The notes under the pieces: generated by a model
What the model was told of the DNA's origin: nothing
The model's database searches: none
The model's input: only the letters and a program-made list of their open reading frames with translations
Assembly: GCF_001044255.1 (NCBI RefSeq)
Contig: NZ_JYNX01000033.1
Coordinates: forward strand, 49,466 to 113,465
DNA from: Mycolicibacterium chubuense
Lineage (GTDB): Bacteria > Actinomycetota > Actinomycetes > Mycobacteriales > Mycobacteriaceae
DNA: 64,000 nt
Direction: 5' to 3'
Position numbers and translations under genes: made by a program
Part shown: piece after piece, positions 62,284 to 64,000 of the stretch
How positions within the stretch are numbered: position 1 is the first letter of the stretch
Layout of the letters: each line of letters opens with the position of its first letter

Positions 62284-62337
62284 GTCACGCACCTTACGCA
62301 GACGTTCTTCACTCGGACAGCTGCCCGCTCCCGTAGC

Positions 62338-62352
62338 GAGAATGTTATTCTC
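62338..62352. promoter_or_regulatory. GAGAAT-N3-ATTCTC palindrome, site 5
   Basis: GAGAAT GTT ATTCTC, perfect arms. It lies 55 bases before the MeaB-like start and 34 before the SDR start. Same form and setting as the other four copies. Confidence 0.7.
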
Positions 62353-62385
62353 TTTAGCTGAGAGTAGTGATTTCAAGGAGGATGC

Positions 62386-63150
62386 ATGCAGATCACCGGC
62401 AGTTCCGCCCTGGTCGTCGGCGGCGCGGGCGGTCTCGGGGAGGCGACGGTGCGCCGGCTGCACGGCGCAGGCGCCAAGGTGGTGGTCGCCGACATGGCCG
62501 ACGACAAGGGCAGCGCCCTCGAGTCGGAGCTCGGAGTACGGTACGTGCGCACCGACGCCACCTCCGAGGAGTCGGTCAACGCCGCCATCGCCGAGGCCGA
62601 AGCCCTTGCTCCGCTGCGCATCTCGGTGGACACCCACGGCGGGCCGGCCAGCGGCGGGCGGCTCGTCGGCAAGGACGGGTCGCCACTGGACCTCGAGGGG
62701 TTCAAGACGACCGTCGAGTTCTACCTGACCGCGGTGTTCAACGTGATGCGACTCTCCGCGGCGGCGATCGCGAAGACCGAACCGCTTGACGAGGGCGGCC
62801 GGGGCGTCATCGTCACCACGGCGTCGATCGCCGGGTACGAGGGACAGATCGGGCAGCTGCCCTACGCCGCGGCCAAGGGCGGAGTGCTCGGCATGACCCT
62901 GGTCGCCGCACGCGACTTGTCGCCGCTGGGCATCCGCGTGGTGACCATCGCGCCCGGGACCATCAACACTCCCGCCTACGGCACAGCCGCCGACCAGCTC
63001 GAACAGTACTGGGGCCCGCAGGTGCCGTTCCCGAAGCGGATGGGCCGCGCGGGCGAATACGCGCAACTGGCACAGAGCATCGTCGAGAACGACTACCTCA
63101 ACGGCGAAACCATCCGCCTCGACGGGGCGCTGCGCTTCCCGCCGCGGTGA
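62386..63150 (+). CDS. short-chain dehydrogenase/reductase, HSD17B10-like
   Basis: 254 residues. The cofactor motif is VGGAGGLGEA rather than TGxxxGxG; catalytic YAAAKGG and EGQIGQLPYAAAKGG match the type II 3-hydroxyacyl-CoA dehydrogenase (HSD17B10) group. It could oxidise a 3-hydroxyacyl-CoA or a hydroxysteroid. AAGGAGG is four bases before ATG. The next SDR overlaps its stop. Confidence 0.87.
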   Translation: MQITGSSALVVGGAGGLGEATVRRLHGAGAKVVVADMADDKGSALESELGVRYVRTDATSEESVNAAIAEAEALAPLRISVDTHGGPASGGRLVGKDGSPLDLEGFKTTVEFYLTAVFNVMRLSAAAIAKTEPLDEGGRGVIVTTASIAGYEGQIGQLPYAAAKGGVLGMTLVAARDLSPLGIRVVTIAPGTINTPAYGTAADQLEQYWGPQVPFPKRMGRAGEYAQLAQSIVENDYLNGETIRLDGALRFPPR

Positions 63151-63890
63151 GCCTGACCGGCAGGGTCGCGTTCGTCGCCGGCGCCAGCCGCGGCATCGGC
63201 GCCACCATCGCCTCGGCCCTGGCCGCCGCCGGCGCGTCGGTCGCCGTCGCGGCGCGCTCCGAACAGGAGGGCAGGGTTCCGGGCACGATCGGGTCCGTCG
63301 CGCAGCGGATCACCGCGGCGGGGGGCCGAGCGCTGCCCGTGGTGTGCGACGTCACCCGCGAGGATTCCGTGAATGCCGCAGTGGCGCAGACCGTCTCGGA
63401 GTTCGGCGGTATCGACATCCTCGTCGCCAATGCCGGTGTGCTGTGGCTCGGGCCGATCGAGACCACCCCGCTCACGCGGTGGCAGCTGTGCCTCGACGTG
63501 AACCTCACCGGCGTCTTCCTGGTCACCAGGGCCGTCATCCCGCATGTGCGGGCGCGCGGCGGCGGCTCGCTGATCGCGGTGACCACGACGGGCGTCGGGA
63601 TGACCGGGCACGGCGCGAACGCCTACTGGGTGTCCAAGGCTGCCGTCGAACGGCTCTACCTCGGGCTGGCCGCCGATCTGGCGACCGACAACATCGCGGT
63701 GAACTGTCTGAGCCCGTCGCGGGTGGTGCTCACCGAGGGCTGGCAGGCCGGCGGCAGCGGCATCGAGGTGCCCCCCGAGATGGTCGAACCGCCTGAGGCG
63801 ATGGCCGAGGCCGCGCTGCTGCTGGCGCGCCAGGACGCCTCCGGCATCACCGGCACGGTCCAGCGCTCCGAGCAACTCGCCGCGGAATAG
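63147..63890 (+). CDS. short-chain dehydrogenase/reductase
   Basis: 247 residues. AGASRGIG cofactor motif, ANAGVL, and catalytic YWVSKAAV. GTG 63147 overlaps the previous stop (GTGA). The last codons and stop (AAE*) fall inside the GGAATAGCATTCC palindrome at 63884-63896. Function: an alcohol or ketone step in the same pathway. Confidence 0.87.
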   Translation: MSLTGRVAFVAGASRGIGATIASALAAAGASVAVAARSEQEGRVPGTIGSVAQRITAAGGRALPVVCDVTREDSVNAAVAQTVSEFGGIDILVANAGVLWLGPIETTPLTRWQLCLDVNLTGVFLVTRAVIPHVRARGGGSLIAVTTTGVGMTGHGANAYWVSKAAVERLYLGLAADLATDNIAVNCLSPSRVVLTEGWQAGGSGIEVPPEMVEPPEAMAEAALLLARQDASGITGTVQRSEQLAAE

Positions 63891-63896
63891 CATTCC
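63881..63896. repeat. CGCGGAATAGCATTCC palindromic element
   Basis: A 16-base stretch whose inner GGAAT-AGC-ATTCC is a perfect 5-3-5 palindrome. It is identical, on the opposite strand, to 16 bases of the arm at 39826-39841 in the double CaiB gene. Here it overlaps the SDR stop codon. Confidence 0.7.
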
Positions 63897-63962
63897 TGGC
63901 TGCGATTTTCGCGGCGGATTCATACGGTCACTGCAACATCCGGTGTTCTGGGGGGTTGCTGA

Positions 63963-64000
63963 GTGGGCAGTGGGCGGCGGTTCGGGTCTGAGGTTCGGCG
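63963..64000 (+). CDS. possible start of a gene cut by the window edge
   Basis: GTG 63963 opens a frame of twelve codons (GSGRRFGSEVR) that continues past the end. A GGGGGG run lies about nine bases upstream. The basic N-terminus would suit a DNA-binding protein such as a transposase, but twelve residues cannot decide this. From 63891 to 63962 I see no other gene. Confidence 0.2.
   Translation, partial: MGSGRRFGSEVR

Overview
The window comes from a high-GC actinobacterium, most likely a fast-growing Mycobacterium (Mycolicibacterium) or a close relative. The grounds are the codon use, the many GTG starts, ATGA/GTGA start-stop overlaps in almost every operon, a WS/DGAT wax-ester synthase, mycobacterial-style P450/ferredoxin pairs and an SDR of the mycofactocin-associated type. 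No tRNA, rRNA, CRISPR or intact mobile element is visible. It is catabolic accessory territory: about 65 genes, almost all for oxygenation and CoA-linked breakdown of hydrophobic substrates such as steroids, terpenoids or aromatics. The actual substrate cannot be read from the sequence.

Layout. 1-7.7 kb (+): Rieske ferredoxin, alpha/beta hydrolases, a NuoF-like NADH oxidoreductase with a ferredoxin, a DUF35-thiolase fusion, and two tandem hydroxyisobutyrate-dehydrogenase-like enzymes. 7.8-10.9 kb: two P450/ferredoxin pairs. 11-15.9 kb (+): an emopamil-binding-protein-like membrane protein, a TetR regulator, an acyl-CoA dehydrogenase plus kinase pair of the ACAD10/11 or LvaA type, and a quinone reductase. 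15.9-24.3 kb (-): a TetR unit and a beta-oxidation set (two acyl-CoA dehydrogenases, thiolase, enoyl-CoA hydratase, CaiB CoA-transferase, amidohydrolase). 24.5-30.3 kb (+): a Rieske oxygenase operon with amidohydrolase, SnoaL-like protein and a two-subunit acyl-CoA dehydrogenase. 30.3-37.7 kb: enoyl-CoA hydratase and TetR, P450, SDR, WS/DGAT, a PlsC-like acyltransferase and an epimerase. 37.7-47.6 kb (-): SDR, a fused double CaiB protein, hydratase, two M24-fold proteins, amidohydrolase, P450, ferredoxin and TetR. 47.6-58.3 kb (-): a tightly overlapping ten-gene operon whose first genes are mhpC-, mhpA- and mhpB-like (aromatic hydroxylation, meta ring cleavage, product hydrolysis), followed by a KstD-like flavoprotein, an LLM monooxygenase, SDRs, a cyclase-family hydrolase and an FMN reductase. 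58.4-63.9 kb: IclR, a second KstD-like dehydrogenase, TetR, a MeaB/ArgK-like GTPase and two SDRs.

How it may work together (inference): NADH-fed ferredoxins drive P450s and Rieske oxygenases; KstD-like enzymes and SDRs oxidise rings; the mhp-like enzymes open aromatic rings; CaiB transferases, acyl-CoA dehydrogenases, hydratases, thiolase and a retro-aldolase-like fusion shorten the CoA thioesters. A 15-bp palindrome, GAGAAT-N3-ATTCTC, occurs with near-identical sequence in five separate divergent promoter regions (10.97, 24.48, 31.16, 58.32 and 62.34 kb). It is the strongest sign that these scattered operons form one regulon.
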